In this document: positions 16,395-25,999 of the stretch, one piece after another
How the letters are laid out: each line of letters opens with the position of its first letter
Position numbering within the stretch: the stretch's first letter is position 1
Assembly (NCBI GenBank): GCA_903907985.1
Contig: CAIVQG010000047.1
Coordinates: forward strand, 1-64,000
Direction: 5' to 3'
Length of the DNA: 64,000 nt
Origin: an uncultured delta proteobacterium
GTDB taxonomy: Bacteria > Desulfobacterota > Syntrophia > Syntrophales > Smithellaceae
Translations under genes and position numbers: made by a program
Notes under the pieces: model-generated
Told to the model about the DNA's origin: nothing
The model's database searches: none
What the model saw: the letters and a program-made list of their open reading frames with translations, nothing else

Positions 16395-17234
16395 CTAGTA
16401 TTCCGGTGTCAGTTTATCCAGCTCGGCCAGTGAAAATACCGGGCCATCCTTGCAAACATACTTGCTGCCAACATTACAGCGGCCGCACTTGCCGATGCCG
16501 CACTTCATGCGCATTTCCAGAGAGGTGATGATGTTCTCCTTGGAAAAACCCAGATCAAAAAAGACAGGCAGTGTAAACCGAATCATTATGGGGGGGCCGC
16601 AGATCACGGCAACCGCGTTTTCTTTACTGGGAGCAACTTCCTTACATACTGCGGGAACAAAACCTTCTTTGCCCTTCCAATTTGCGTCGCCTTTATCGAC
16701 TGTAACGTTTATATTTAAATCGTCCCGCTTTTGCCATTCAATCAATTCGTCTTTGTAAAGCAGTAAACCGGGATTTCGTGCGCCGTAAATAACAGTAATA
16801 TTGCCGAAGCGCTTGCGGTTCTCACCGTAAATCATGTAGTTGATCAGAGATCGCAGCGTGGTGAATGCGAATCCGCCGCCGACAATGACAATGTTTTTGC
16901 CTTCCAGGAATTCCAGCGGCCAGGAATTACCCATCGGCCCCCGGAGTCCCATCACTTCTCCCTCTTCCATTTCATGGAGCGCCGAAGTGACAACACCGGC
17001 TTTCTGAACGGTAAATTCTACATAGCCTTTTTGCGTCGGAGAAGAAGCGATACCGATAGGTGATTCGCCCTTGCCGTAAATAGACAGTTCGCCGAACTGG
17101 CCGGGGATATAAGCATACTTTGCTTCGTCTTCCGGATTGATAAACTTGAAACGAAAAGTCTTGATGTCTTTGGTATCGACTTCAGTAATGATTTTATCCA
17201 CCACAACTGGATAAGGTATATACGGGTTTTGCAT
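16395..17234 (-). CDS. FAD/NAD(P)-binding oxidoreductase, FlxA-like
   Basis: 279 residues. FNR-like: FAD barrel with PGQFGELSIYGKGESPIGIA, NAD-binding segment IVIVGGGFAFTTLRSL, and C-terminal CGIGKCGRCNVGSKYVCKDG cysteines for a [2Fe-2S] cluster. This pattern fits FlxA of the Flx-Hdr complex and AsrB-type sulfite reductase subunits. The surrounding hdrABC genes and MvhD favour FlxA, where it would oxidise NADH and pass electrons to the Hdr complex. Last gene of the operon, 14 bases after its upstream neighbour. Confidence 0.82.
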   Translation of the reverse strand: MQNPYIPYPVVVDKIITEVDTKDIKTFRFKFINPEDEAKYAYIPGQFGELSIYGKGESPIGIASSPTQKGYVEFTVQKAGVVTSALHEMEEGEVMGLRGPMGNSWPLEFLEGKNIVIVGGGFAFTTLRSLINYMIYGENRKRFGNITVIYGARNPGLLLYKDELIEWQKRDDLNINVTVDKGDANWKGKEGFVPAVCKEVAPSKENAVAVICGPPIMIRFTLPVFFDLGFSKENIITSLEMRMKCGIGKCGRCNVGSKYVCKDGPVFSLAELDKLTPEY

Positions 17235-17248
17235 TACTAACTCCCTAT

Positions 17249-18271
17249 TTATAGTTTTGAAATATCTTCTACAACTTTACGGATATCAATATTCACGGGA
17301 CAAGACATGACGCAACGTCCGCAACCGACACAGGCAATCGCGTCAAAATTGTCCACATAATACTTAAACTTGTGCATCGTGCGCTGACGCCATCTTTCCT
17401 TCTGAGAGGTACGCGGATTGTGACCTGACGTTTCCTTGGTAAACATCGGGAACATGCAGGAATCCCATGACCGTATGCGCACTCCATCAGAACCCTTGAC
17501 TTCATCGCTGATGTCGAAGCAATGACAGGTGGGACAAAAATAGGTGCATGTCCCGCAGGCCAGACATTTGCCGTGAATCGTGTTCCAGAAGGGATTATCA
17601 AAGTTTTTATCCAGAATCGGCTTGACTTCATGCGCCGGAATTTTTGATGTAATCGCATCGACGGCCTTGGCCGCGATTTCATTTTTCTTTGTTTCGGCAG
17701 CGGCATCCGCCTTTGCGTCGCCAAAATACTGGGCCAGCTTTTCTCCTTTGGGGGTAACAAACTCGACAAGATAGTCGCTGCCTATATCCACGAGCAGAAT
17801 ATCCGCTCCTTCCGAACCAACAGGCTCTCCGTCCACCGACGTGCAGAAGCAAGTAGCGTAGGGCGGCTGCACACAGGCTATTGAGATAACCGTCGTATTT
17901 TGTCTCTTGGCTATATAATAACCATCCTTATATTTTTCCTGATCGAAGAGCTTATCCAGGAGCGCGAAACTGTGCGCGTCGCAGGGTCGCACACCGAACA
18001 GTACCGACTGATCAGCCTTGTTTTCCTCTGCCGAAAACACCATGCCTTTTGGCGTACGGGTAAATTTCATCATGGCTTCCGTGTGCGGAAAGAAAACATT
18101 TTTCGGCGCATTTTTAGAATTCAAATACGCAAAGAATGGTTCGCCATCCTTTTGCAGGGGTTCAAAAAGAACGTTGTCTTCTTTTTTTACCGGCGCCCAA
18201 ACCAGGAAATCTCCGGCCATTTTCTTAGCAATGCCCGCTAGTGCATCTTTTTTGATCAAACTTTTTTCCAT
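17249..18271 (-). CDS. 4Fe-4S dicluster protein, FlxB-like
   Basis: 340 residues from ATG 18271; an in-frame TTG further up (18307) lacks a ribosome site. The N-terminal half (LFGVRPCDAHSFALLDKLF) is AsrA/hydrogenase-beta-like. The C-terminal half has CLACGTCTYFCPTC and CVGCGRCVMSCPVNI for two [4Fe-4S] clusters. Together with the FlxA-like gene it resembles FlxB of NADH-linked Flx-Hdr complexes; AsrA is the alternative. Cytoplasmic electron carrier subunit. Confidence 0.8.
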   Translation of the reverse strand: MEKSLIKKDALAGIAKKMAGDFLVWAPVKKEDNVLFEPLQKDGEPFFAYLNSKNAPKNVFFPHTEAMMKFTRTPKGMVFSAEENKADQSVLFGVRPCDAHSFALLDKLFDQEKYKDGYYIAKRQNTTVISIACVQPPYATCFCTSVDGEPVGSEGADILLVDIGSDYLVEFVTPKGEKLAQYFGDAKADAAAETKKNEIAAKAVDAITSKIPAHEVKPILDKNFDNPFWNTIHGKCLACGTCTYFCPTCHCFDISDEVKGSDGVRIRSWDSCMFPMFTKETSGHNPRTSQKERWRQRTMHKFKYYVDNFDAIACVGCGRCVMSCPVNIDIRKVVEDISKL

Positions 18272-18346
18272 AATTGTCCCTAATTCAGAATTTTCTCCAA
18301 CTTTCAAACTTCAAAAGCGTCAGGTATAATCATCTTATTGATTCAA

Positions 18347-19195
18347 CTAAATCAACTGCAATTGTCCCAGCAACGGCTGAGGATCAAACATATGCGACTT
18401 GAATGTTTCCTTCGACCCGTCAAGCCCCATAGCCAGCGAAATCAATTCCGTGAAATAAAAAACCGGCAGCTTCAAACCACTGCTGGGCCTCATATCCAGA
18501 TTAGCCATACAAAGCGGACAGGCCGTAACTACACAATTGGCTCCGGCTTCTCTGGCGGCACTCATAAGTTTGTCGCACATATCTACGACAATGGCGGTTT
18601 TGCTGATGGACAGTGACCCACCGCAGCAATCCGTCTTGTATGACCAGTTCTTCACATCGGTGCCTATGGCACCCATCATCTTATCGAGCATAAAGGGATT
18701 TTCATAATTTTCAAATTCACAGACTTCCGGCGGACGAAGCAAGAGACAGCCGTAATAAGAGACCGGCTTTAGTCCCGCCAGAGGTTTGACGACTTTTGCC
18801 GAAAGCGCATCGATGCCGATTTCATTATAGATGATATCAATGGGATTACGAATGGCAATACCGCCCTGATACTTTGCACCTACAACGCCTTCGATCTTTG
18901 CTTTGAGATCTTTATCGGCTTTTAAATGATGTTCGGCCATTTTGAAGCGATTGAAACAGGCGGCACAGGGCACCATGACATCCATTGAATCTTTTTCCGC
19001 ATTAATGAGATTGCGTGCCGATAGCGCGATTGATAAATCGAAATTAGTGCTGTGCGCGGATGATGCCCCGCAGCAGGACCAATCGTCAACTTCTTTGAGT
19101 TCAATGTTGAGGGCGCGACTGACGGCCTTCATAGACTGATCATATTCTTTTCCCGTCGCATGCAGCGAGCAGCCCGGATAATATGAAACTTTCAA
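18347..19195 (-). CDS. hdrB: Heterodisulfide reductase-like subunit B
   Basis: 282 residues from TTG 19195 with an AGGAGG ribosome site. Starts KVSYYPGCSLHATGKEYD and has two CCG-domain motifs (WSCCGASSAHS with upstream Cys, TDCCGGSLSIS with the following CPLC). These bind the noncubane [4Fe-4S] clusters that reduce the disulfide in methanogen HdrB. In bacteria the physiological acceptor is less certain; DsrC or another thiol protein is proposed for some relatives. 74 bases after hdrC. Confidence 0.9.
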   Translation of the reverse strand: MKVSYYPGCSLHATGKEYDQSMKAVSRALNIELKEVDDWSCCGASSAHSTNFDLSIALSARNLINAEKDSMDVMVPCAACFNRFKMAEHHLKADKDLKAKIEGVVGAKYQGGIAIRNPIDIIYNEIGIDALSAKVVKPLAGLKPVSYYGCLLLRPPEVCEFENYENPFMLDKMMGAIGTDVKNWSYKTDCCGGSLSISKTAIVVDMCDKLMSAAREAGANCVVTACPLCMANLDMRPSSGLKLPVFYFTELISLAMGLDGSKETFKSHMFDPQPLLGQLQLI

Positions 19196-19269
19196 GAGAG
19201 TAGCCTCCTTTTATACTTGTAACTTCCTCGCATCAGGCCGCTACGGCTCGACACGAAACAATTTTGCCA

Positions 19270-19797
19270 TTAAATATTTTTTGTTTTCTCAAAAATATTT
19301 TTAACTGATTTCATATCCTTTGTACGCGGAGACAGCAGCGACAGCTTTCCTTTCAGGAACATACCCGGCGCTATGGTAACATCCGAGAACAAATCTCCCG
19401 ACATGAGTTTATACTGAGCCATCATCATGGGTTCATTGATACGGCCACCACGCTTAATTCCGGCAAGAAATGCCTGATGGAACTTTAAAATATTTTTCTC
19501 CCGGGCGCCGACACCGGATTCAATGGCCATCTGCCGTAACACATCCATCATGCGGGCAATATCCACCTGATTGGGGCAGCGGGTAATGCAGGTTTCGCAA
19601 GACAGGCAAAGCCAGATGGTTGAGCTGTTCAGAACCTTATCTCGCTGGCCATTCTGAATCATTTTAATAACCTTATTGGGGTTATATTCCATATGCGACG
19701 CGGTAGGACAGCCAGCCGTGCACTTCCGGCAGTGATAACAGGCCTGCAGCGGCACACCGTGTATCTTTTTGTTTACTTCTTCCAGAAAAGTTTCCAT
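19270..19797 (-). CDS. hdrC: Heterodisulfide reductase-like subunit C
   Basis: 175 residues with two ferredoxin motifs: CYHCRKCTAGCPTA near residue 20 and CLSCETCITRCPNQ near residue 64. Length and motif order match HdrC, which wires electrons from HdrA to HdrB. The C-terminal part is helical, with no membrane helix, so the complex is soluble. 24 bases after the FlxC-like gene. Confidence 0.9.
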   Translation of the reverse strand: METFLEEVNKKIHGVPLQACYHCRKCTAGCPTASHMEYNPNKVIKMIQNGQRDKVLNSSTIWLCLSCETCITRCPNQVDIARMMDVLRQMAIESGVGAREKNILKFHQAFLAGIKRGGRINEPMMMAQYKLMSGDLFSDVTIAPGMFLKGKLSLLSPRTKDMKSVKNIFEKTKNI

Positions 19798-19821
19798 GTA
19801 AACTCCATCATATCAAACTAA

Positions 19822-20832
19822 TTATGGGTTGAAGATAAATTCTTCTTTATCGTGATGTTCATCGTACCGACCCAGCGGCGGCATGTCTTCCATGCTGGAA
19901 CCAGCGCGGTTGCCGAACATTTCCCAGCCATCCTTGTCAATCTTCTTGAGGAATTTGCGCAGATCAACGCCCATCGGGCAAACAGAAACACAGGAACCGC
20001 AATCCACACAACGTCCGACCATATGATACATGCGCATCAACTGGAATACCTGCGTATCGGATTTATCTTCGCCAATGCCCACCCACTGCGGCTGACTCTG
20101 TTCCACAAAACAAGTCGGACAGTAGCAAGACGGACAGGTCTGACGGCAAGCGTTGCAACGCATACACTTTTCCATTTCTTTGGTAAAATAAGCCCAGCGC
20201 TCTTCCATGGATTTGGCTTCAAACTCTTTGACGGCATTGTATTCGGCGTCTGGATTCATCGCCGGAGACGGTGATCCTATCAGGACATCGGAAACAATGG
20301 GATTGTTGAAACGGCAGGTAAGGCAGCACTCCGCCAGAACGTCTTTGAGTGCAACGGTTTTATCGCCGTCGGAGGTCTTCATCTTAATCTGGCCGCCGTC
20401 GATGGTTCCTTCCACAATGTCCGCGCCGCCAATCTTTACTTTCAGGCCTTTGCCGTCCACATAACCGTCGCAGGGGACACCAATGATGCAAACTTCATCG
20501 CGTTCATACTGTCTTTCCTGAAGATGAATGATCAGCGAACGGGTCGTGCAGCCGCGGGCGACAATGCCTACGACTTTTTTCTTCCGGTCTTCGGGTTTGA
20601 CGCGCTTTTGCGAGTTCTTATGAGCCGTGATCAGGTCGTGTACAAACTTGGCCAGATTCTGAGTGCAGAGGTTGTTCCAGACCAACTTGTCGGCTTCTTC
20701 CGGTGTCGTGATAAAACACGGTGTGGCCGTTAACGGAAGCGTGCCTTTTTCATAGCCGATAATCACATCGGCCTTCTTTTCCAAAAGCAGCCTTTTTGCT
20801 TCTTCCCGCAATTTTGTTTCGATGTTTTCCAC
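19822..20832 (-). CDS. FrhB/FdhB-like iron-sulfur protein, FlxC-like
   Basis: 336 residues. The N-terminal part (VVGIVARGCTTRSLIIHLQE, then VCIIGVPCDGYV) resembles the beta subunits of F420-dependent hydrogenase or formate dehydrogenase. The middle has CCLTC, then CMRCNACRQTCPSCYCPTC and CVDCGSCVSVCPMGV for at least two [4Fe-4S] clusters. Position between MvhD and HdrC suggests an electron-input subunit of the Hdr complex, comparable to FlxC. The exact donor is not determinable. Confidence 0.75.
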   Translation of the reverse strand: MENIETKLREEAKRLLLEKKADVIIGYEKGTLPLTATPCFITTPEEADKLVWNNLCTQNLAKFVHDLITAHKNSQKRVKPEDRKKKVVGIVARGCTTRSLIIHLQERQYERDEVCIIGVPCDGYVDGKGLKVKIGGADIVEGTIDGGQIKMKTSDGDKTVALKDVLAECCLTCRFNNPIVSDVLIGSPSPAMNPDAEYNAVKEFEAKSMEERWAYFTKEMEKCMRCNACRQTCPSCYCPTCFVEQSQPQWVGIGEDKSDTQVFQLMRMYHMVGRCVDCGSCVSVCPMGVDLRKFLKKIDKDGWEMFGNRAGSSMEDMPPLGRYDEHHDKEEFIFNP

Positions 20833-20874
20833 AGTGATGAATTCCCCGTTTATTTATTATTATCTTTAATCAGA

Positions 20875-21315
20875 CTAACCAATCTTCTTAATCATCTTCT
20901 TGGCCGGTCCCAGTGCCTTTATTTTTTCAGTAGCGACTTTAATGACCTGTGCCCATCTGTCGCCTTCAGAGGCGGAAACCCAAGTAAATAAGGTTCTGTC
21001 GCCTTCCACACCGATGTAGTTCAGAAAACTTTTTAACGTCGCAAACTTGCGCCGTGCCACCAGATTTCCTGAGATATAGTGGCATTCACCCGGGTGTCAA
21101 CCCGAAACCAGAACGCCGTCGGCTCCTGACTGCAGGGCTTTCACTATATAAAAAGGATTTATTCTTCCCGTGCAGGGAACGCGGATGATGCGGACATTTG
21201 TCGGATACTGAATTCTGCTGATACCCGCCAGATCGGCTCCCGCGTATGTACACCAGTTACAGACAATGGCAACGAATTTCGGTTCCCATTCCTTGTTTGC
21301 TAAACTTTCAGCCAT
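20875..21315 (-). CDS. mvhD: MvhD/FlxD-like subunit with selenocysteine at an in-frame TGA
   Basis: 146 residues if the TGA at 21097-21099 is read as selenocysteine (residue 73). Start ATG 21315 with GGAAGGAGA upstream. Before the [28 protein letters not shown]. After it, in the same frame: [18 protein letters not shown] and a normal C-terminus ending KKIG. In Cys homologues the position reads GCHPG(D/E)CHY, so the TGA replaces a conserved Cys. MvhD passes electrons between a donor enzyme and HdrA via a [2Fe-2S] cluster. A simple premature stop is unlikely because the downstream half is fully conserved. Confidence 0.9.
21055..21084 (-). promoter_or_regulatory. Putative bSECIS hairpin for selenocysteine insertion
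   Basis: In the mvhD mRNA, TGCCAC (21084-21079) pairs with GTGGCA (21060-21055). An inner CAG/CTG stem closes a 5-base GAAAT loop, with a 7-base bulge on the 5' side. The apical loop is about 29-33 bases after the TGA, at the far side of the usual range for bacterial SECIS elements. Structure inferred by eye. Confidence 0.55.
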
Positions 21316-21359
21316 ATATTCTCCTTCCAGCGGCAATGCGGCTTAATCAACCGCTTACC

Positions 21360-24300
21360 TTAGTTTAAATTATATATCTGTGCCAGCACTTCTTCGTTGT
21401 TGAATCCGTTTAAATCCACCGCGTTCATACGGCAAGACGCTGTACAGACACCGCAGCCTTTACAAAGCACAGCATTGACTTCGGCACAAGCTTCGGCAGC
21501 GTTTACGCGAATCGCGCTGTAGGGACAATTGATTTCACACAAACCGCAAGCGGAGCATCTATCTTTATTCACATAAGCCGTTTTGCCTTCCGCCTCGATG
21601 AAATCCAGACTCAGAACCAAACAAGCGCGGGAAACGGCAGCATTGGCCTGAGTAATCGATTCATCGCTAAACTTGGGCGAATGCGACATGCCGCACATGA
21701 ACACGCCGTCGGTCGCGAAATCCACCGGCCGCAATTTGACGTGCGCTTCCAGGAAGAAACCGTCCTGATTGGTTGGTACTTTAAGCATCTGGCCTATGGC
21801 TGCGTTTTCCGGATTCGGCACAACACCGATGCTCAGGGCCACGATATCAGCGGGCAGATTGACCGCTTCGTTGAGAATCGGATCAAACACTTTGACTTCG
21901 ACTTTATCTCCTGCTGCTACCACTTCCGGCTTGCAGTCTTCTTCATAAGAGACGAATTTGATATTCGCTTCCCGGGCTTTCTTGTAATAATCTTCCTTGA
22001 AAGCGAAGGTGCGGATATCGCGGTACATGATGGTAATGTCACGGGATGGATCGGCGGCTTTGAGTTCCAGCGCATTCTTGATCGCTTCAGAGCAGCAGTA
22101 ACGGCTGCAATAAGGTCTTTCCTTGTCGCGGCTGCCTACGCACTGAATCATGACGATATTTTTTACAGAGGCCAGTTTCGGATCCTTTTCATAAATCAAA
22201 GTTTCCAGCTCTCTTTGCGATTTTACTTTGGCGTTTTGACCGTAGAGGTACTCTTTCGGTTTGTTTTCATAAGCGCCGGTAGCGACCAGCACCACACCGT
22301 GCTCGAAAACTTTCTCGCCGTCTTTAGCCTTTACGGTGGTTTTGTAATTACCGATAAACCCGTCAATCTTTTCTATATGAGATGAGGTTACAACAGTGAT
22401 CAAAGGATTCTTGTATATCTTGTCCAGAAGGCCCTTCAAATGAGCGCAGGCATCCAAGCCTTCGAGTGTCTTATACAGGTGATTATAATTACCACCCAAC
22501 CGATCTTCCTTTTCAATGACAAAGGAAGCAAAACCTTGTTCGGCCAGCGACAGAGCCGCAGACATACCGGCCAAGCCCCCGCCGATAATCAACGCCTGAT
22601 GATTGACGGACAACTGTCCGGGTTTTAACGGTTTTAGATATTGAGCCTTGGCCACAGCCATTCTCAGCAAGTCTTTTGCCTTCTGGGTAGCTGCTTCTGG
22701 TTCGTGCATATGCACCCAGGAATTCTGGTCGCGGATGTTGGCCATCTCGAACAGATACCGATTCAGACCGGCCTTTTCGCAGTTTTCCTGGAAAAGCCCC
22801 TCGTGCGTGCGGGGTGAACAGGAAGCAACCACAACTCTGGTCAGGTTCTGCTCTTTGATAACTTCGCCCATCTTTACCGCCGTATCCTGAGAACAGGTGA
22901 AGAGATTATCGGCCGTATACACAACGGTAGGCAGTGTCGCGGCATAGTCCCGGACTTCGGGAACATTGACAACACCGCCAATATTGATACCACAGTGACA
23001 GACAAACACGCCTGTGCGTACGCCCTGACCGCGCAGATCTTTTTCTTCCGGATTATCCGCCGGCGTAATCATCGTGCCGCGCTGTGAAGCTAAAAGGCCT
23101 TCTGCACAGGCGGCGGCAGCTGAGGCTTCCATAACAGTTTCGGGAATGTCTTTTGGTCCGCCGAAGGCGCCGCAAACGAAAACGCCGGGACGCGATGTCT
23201 CAACGGGATTTTCCAGTTTTGTCTTGCAGAATCCGTGTCCTTCCAGCTCAATGCCCAGGCTGGCGGAAAGCTTAACCGCATCTTTCGGCGGCATGAGACC
23301 GACGGACAGAACAACCATGTCAAATTCTTCTTCCGTGAAACTGCCGTCGGGATTGACATACTTAATCAGCAGATTATTTGTCTGCTGCATTTCTTTAATG
23401 ACTGAGGGCATCGAACGGATGTAACGAATGCCGTATTCATCCTTGGCGCGATTGACAAATCTGTCAAAGTCTTTACCATGCGCGCGAATGTCCATATAGA
23501 AAATGGTAGGCTCCAGACCTTTGGCGTGTTCCTTGCCGATGATTGCTTCCTTGGTCGCATACATGCAGCAAACCGATGAACACCAGCTGTTACCGCAGGA
23601 AGTATCGCGAGAGCCAACACACTGAATGAAGGCAACCTTCTTGGGTTCTTTGCCGTCGGAAATTCTCTGCACATGGCCAAAGAAAGGACCGGATGCAGAC
23701 AGAATGCGTTCAAATTGCAACGCGGTAACAACATTTTTATAAATACCGTAACCGTATTCACCGCGCTGGCGGGCGTCAAATATTTCAAAGCCGGGCGATG
23801 CGATCACGGCGCCGACTTCAATGATTTCTTCTTCCACTTTCATGTCGTGATCAATGGCCTTGGCCAGACAGACATCTACACACTGATAACATTCGGAACA
23901 TATACCGCAAGCCAGACAGCGATTTGCTTCCGCAATCGCCTGGGCTTCGGCAAAGCCAATACCGACTTCCTCAAAGCTTGTTTTGCGTTCTTCCGGTTTC
24001 ATCAGCGGATATTTTTCCCGGGGAACCTTGGTGAGGCTGGAAACATCGGCTTTATCAGCCAGGTCAACAGTCCAGTCTTTTTCACGACCGGCTTTGATAT
24101 CCTCGTCGCGCAGATAGAGATCGATGGATTTGGCAGCTTCTTTACCGGAAAAGACCGCTTTGACAACGGTCTGCGGGCCGGTAACAACATCACCACCGGA
24201 GAAAACGCCGGGAATATTTGTTGCGTAAGTTACTTTATCGTAATCGACGTTGTTCCATTTGTTGATGGAAACGCCGCTTTCCTTCGTAATAAATGATAAA

Positions 24301-25787
24301 TCCGCTTCCTGGCCGATGGCGGGAAGAATGGCGTCGCATTCAACGATAAATTCCGAACCCTTGATTTCCACAGGACGGCGGCGGCCACTGGCGTCAGGTT
24401 CGCCCAGTTCCATGCGAGTGCATTCAATACCGGTCACTTTTCCATCCTTGCCCACAACGCGTTTCGGGGCAACGAGGAACTTCATCTCGATTCCTTCTTC
24501 AATAGCTTCTTCAATTTCCTCGGGCGAAGCCGGCATTTCCGCACGGGTCCGTCGATAGAGAATGAATACATCTTTCGAGCCGGTGCGGATAGCGGTACGG
24601 ACAGCGTCCATCGCCACATTACCTCCACCAATAACGGCTACTTTGTCTCCGAGGGAGACTTTTTTGCCCAGATTGATCTGCATCAGGTAATCCACACCGT
24701 GGATGACGCCCTGCATATCTTCGCCGGGGATATTGAGTTTGCTGCTCTTCATAGTGCCGCAGCCAATAAATACGGCGCTGTAATCACTCTTCAGTTTATC
24801 GAAGGAAATATCTTTGCCTATTTGGGTGTTGAGATGGATTTTAACGCCTAAATCTTCGATAACTTTGATTTCCGCATTGAGAACATTCTTGGGGAGGCGA
24901 TATTCGGGAATGCCGACAGCCATCCAGCCTCCGGCAACGGGTAACGCTTCAAAAACCTCTACATCGTAACCTTCTATAGCCAGGTAGTAGGCACAGGTCA
25001 GTCCTGACGGACCGGCACCGACGACAGCGACTTTCTTACCCTTGCTTTCTTTCTTTGCCGGCAGATAACGGGTATCACTCGATAGATCCAGATCAGCGAC
25101 GAAACGCTTTAAATGCATGATATCGATGGGTTCATCCACTTTGCCGCGCATACAGGCCGTCTCGCAGGGATGGTTACAAACACGTCCGCAGACGATGGGG
25201 AACGGGTTTTCCTGCTTGATGAGTTTGAGGGCTTCGGTAAATTTTCCTTCAGCGATAAGCGCCACATAACCCTGGACACTGATGTGTGTCGGGCAGTTGG
25301 CTTTACAGGGCGACGTTCCCAGTTTATCAATAGCAAAACCGCTGGGAATGGCCTGGGGGAAATGTCGATAGATTGCTTTTCTTTCGCTTAGCTCACCATT
25401 GAAGGCGGCTTTAACGGTAATAGGGCAGACATTCGCGCAGTCTCCGCAACCGGTGCATTTGTCGAGATCCACGTAACGCGGGGCGGAAGTTAGTTTGACT
25501 TTAAACTTTCCCGGCTCGCCTTCCACGGATTCTACGGTACGTCTTGTCTTGATAGTAACATTCGGATGACGGCCAACCTCAACCAGTTTCGGGGAAAGGA
25601 TACAGGCGGAACAGTCATTTGTGGGAAATGTTTTATCCAACTGGGCCATGACGCCGCCGATACTAATCTCGTTTTCGACGAGATAGACTTTCATTCCGGA
25701 ATTGGCTAAATCCAGGGACGCCTGAATACCGGCAATTCCCGCACCAACCACCATTACTGCACCAACTTTTTCGTTATCTTTTATCAC
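21360..25787 (-). CDS. hdrA: Giant HdrA-like protein with NfnB/GltD insertion and two HdrA modules
   Basis: 1475 residues from GTG 25787 (GGGGTG upstream), far longer than classical HdrA (about 650). Order: HdrA FAD site (VVGAGIAG, residues about 13-20) and DKCTGCGDCANVCPITVKA; a GltD/NfnB-like block (about 150-590) with CKANCPTHISVQ, VCGRVCNHPCETACMRG, GAGPSGL and GGGNVAMD; then CLACGICSECYQCVDVC; HdrA continuation with FIQCVGSRDTSCGNSWCSS; a second HdrA module (from about 950) with FVCHCGINIGG, GGGLAGM and IQCVGSRDKERPYCSRYCC; and two C-terminal [4Fe-4S] motifs (CSACGLCEINCP, CKGCGVCTASC). Three flavin sites can be counted. Probable bifurcating core of the Hdr/Flx complex and first gene of the operon. 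Confidence 0.92.
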   Translation of the reverse strand: MIKDNEKVGAVMVVGAGIAGIQASLDLANSGMKVYLVENEISIGGVMAQLDKTFPTNDCSACILSPKLVEVGRHPNVTIKTRRTVESVEGEPGKFKVKLTSAPRYVDLDKCTGCGDCANVCPITVKAAFNGELSERKAIYRHFPQAIPSGFAIDKLGTSPCKANCPTHISVQGYVALIAEGKFTEALKLIKQENPFPIVCGRVCNHPCETACMRGKVDEPIDIMHLKRFVADLDLSSDTRYLPAKKESKGKKVAVVGAGPSGLTCAYYLAIEGYDVEVFEALPVAGGWMAVGIPEYRLPKNVLNAEIKVIEDLGVKIHLNTQIGKDISFDKLKSDYSAVFIGCGTMKSSKLNIPGEDMQGVIHGVDYLMQINLGKKVSLGDKVAVIGGGNVAMDAVRTAIRTGSKDVFILYRRTRAEMPASPEEIEEAIEEGIEMKFLVAPKRVVGKDGKVTGIECTRMELGEPDASGRRRPVEIKGSEFIVECDAILPAIGQEADLSFITKESGVSINKWNNVDYDKVTYATNIPGVFSGGDVVTGPQTVVKAVFSGKEAAKSIDLYLRDEDIKAGREKDWTVDLADKADVSSLTKVPREKYPLMKPEERKTSFEEVGIGFAEAQAIAEANRCLACGICSECYQCVDVCLAKAIDHDMKVEEEIIEVGAVIASPGFEIFDARQRGEYGYGIYKNVVTALQFERILSASGPFFGHVQRISDGKEPKKVAFIQCVGSRDTSCGNSWCSSVCCMYATKEAIIGKEHAKGLEPTIFYMDIRAHGKDFDRFVNRAKDEYGIRYIRSMPSVIKEMQQTNNLLIKYVNPDGSFTEEEFDMVVLSVGLMPPKDAVKLSASLGIELEGHGFCKTKLENPVETSRPGVFVCGAFGGPKDIPETVMEASAAAACAEGLLASQRGTMITPADNPEEKDLRGQGVRTGVFVCHCGINIGGVVNVPEVRDYAATLPTVVYTADNLFTCSQDTAVKMGEVIKEQNLTRVVVASCSPRTHEGLFQENCEKAGLNRYLFEMANIRDQNSWVHMHEPEAATQKAKDLLRMAVAKAQYLKPLKPGQLSVNHQALIIGGGLAGMSAALSLAEQGFASFVIEKEDRLGGNYNHLYKTLEGLDACAHLKGLLDKIYKNPLITVVTSSHIEKIDGFIGNYKTTVKAKDGEKVFEHGVVLVATGAYENKPKEYLYGQNAKVKSQRELETLIYEKDPKLASVKNIVMIQCVGSRDKERPYCSRYCCSEAIKNALELKAADPSRDITIMYRDIRTFAFKEDYYKKAREANIKFVSYEEDCKPEVVAAGDKVEVKVFDPILNEAVNLPADIVALSIGVVPNPENAAIGQMLKVPTNQDGFFLEAHVKLRPVDFATDGVFMCGMSHSPKFSDESITQANAAVSRACLVLSLDFIEAEGKTAYVNKDRCSACGLCEINCPYSAIRVNAAEACAEVNAVLCKGCGVCTASCRMNAVDLNGFNNEEVLAQIYNLN

Positions 25788-25999
25788 CTGATTACACCCC
25801 TATATTCTAAGTGAAAGCTTTTAAAAATACTTCCTGAACGTCAGTCAGACAAGCTTAGGTCCGCTAACATAATTTAAAAATCATGTCAAGAGCGGATGAT
25901 TTATTTTGTTCCATTATTTTCTAACTTTTGGATATTTCAGATAAATATTTATCTCTTTTCCGGGAAAAACATTCTTTGCAATATCTTAAAAAGCAGGAG

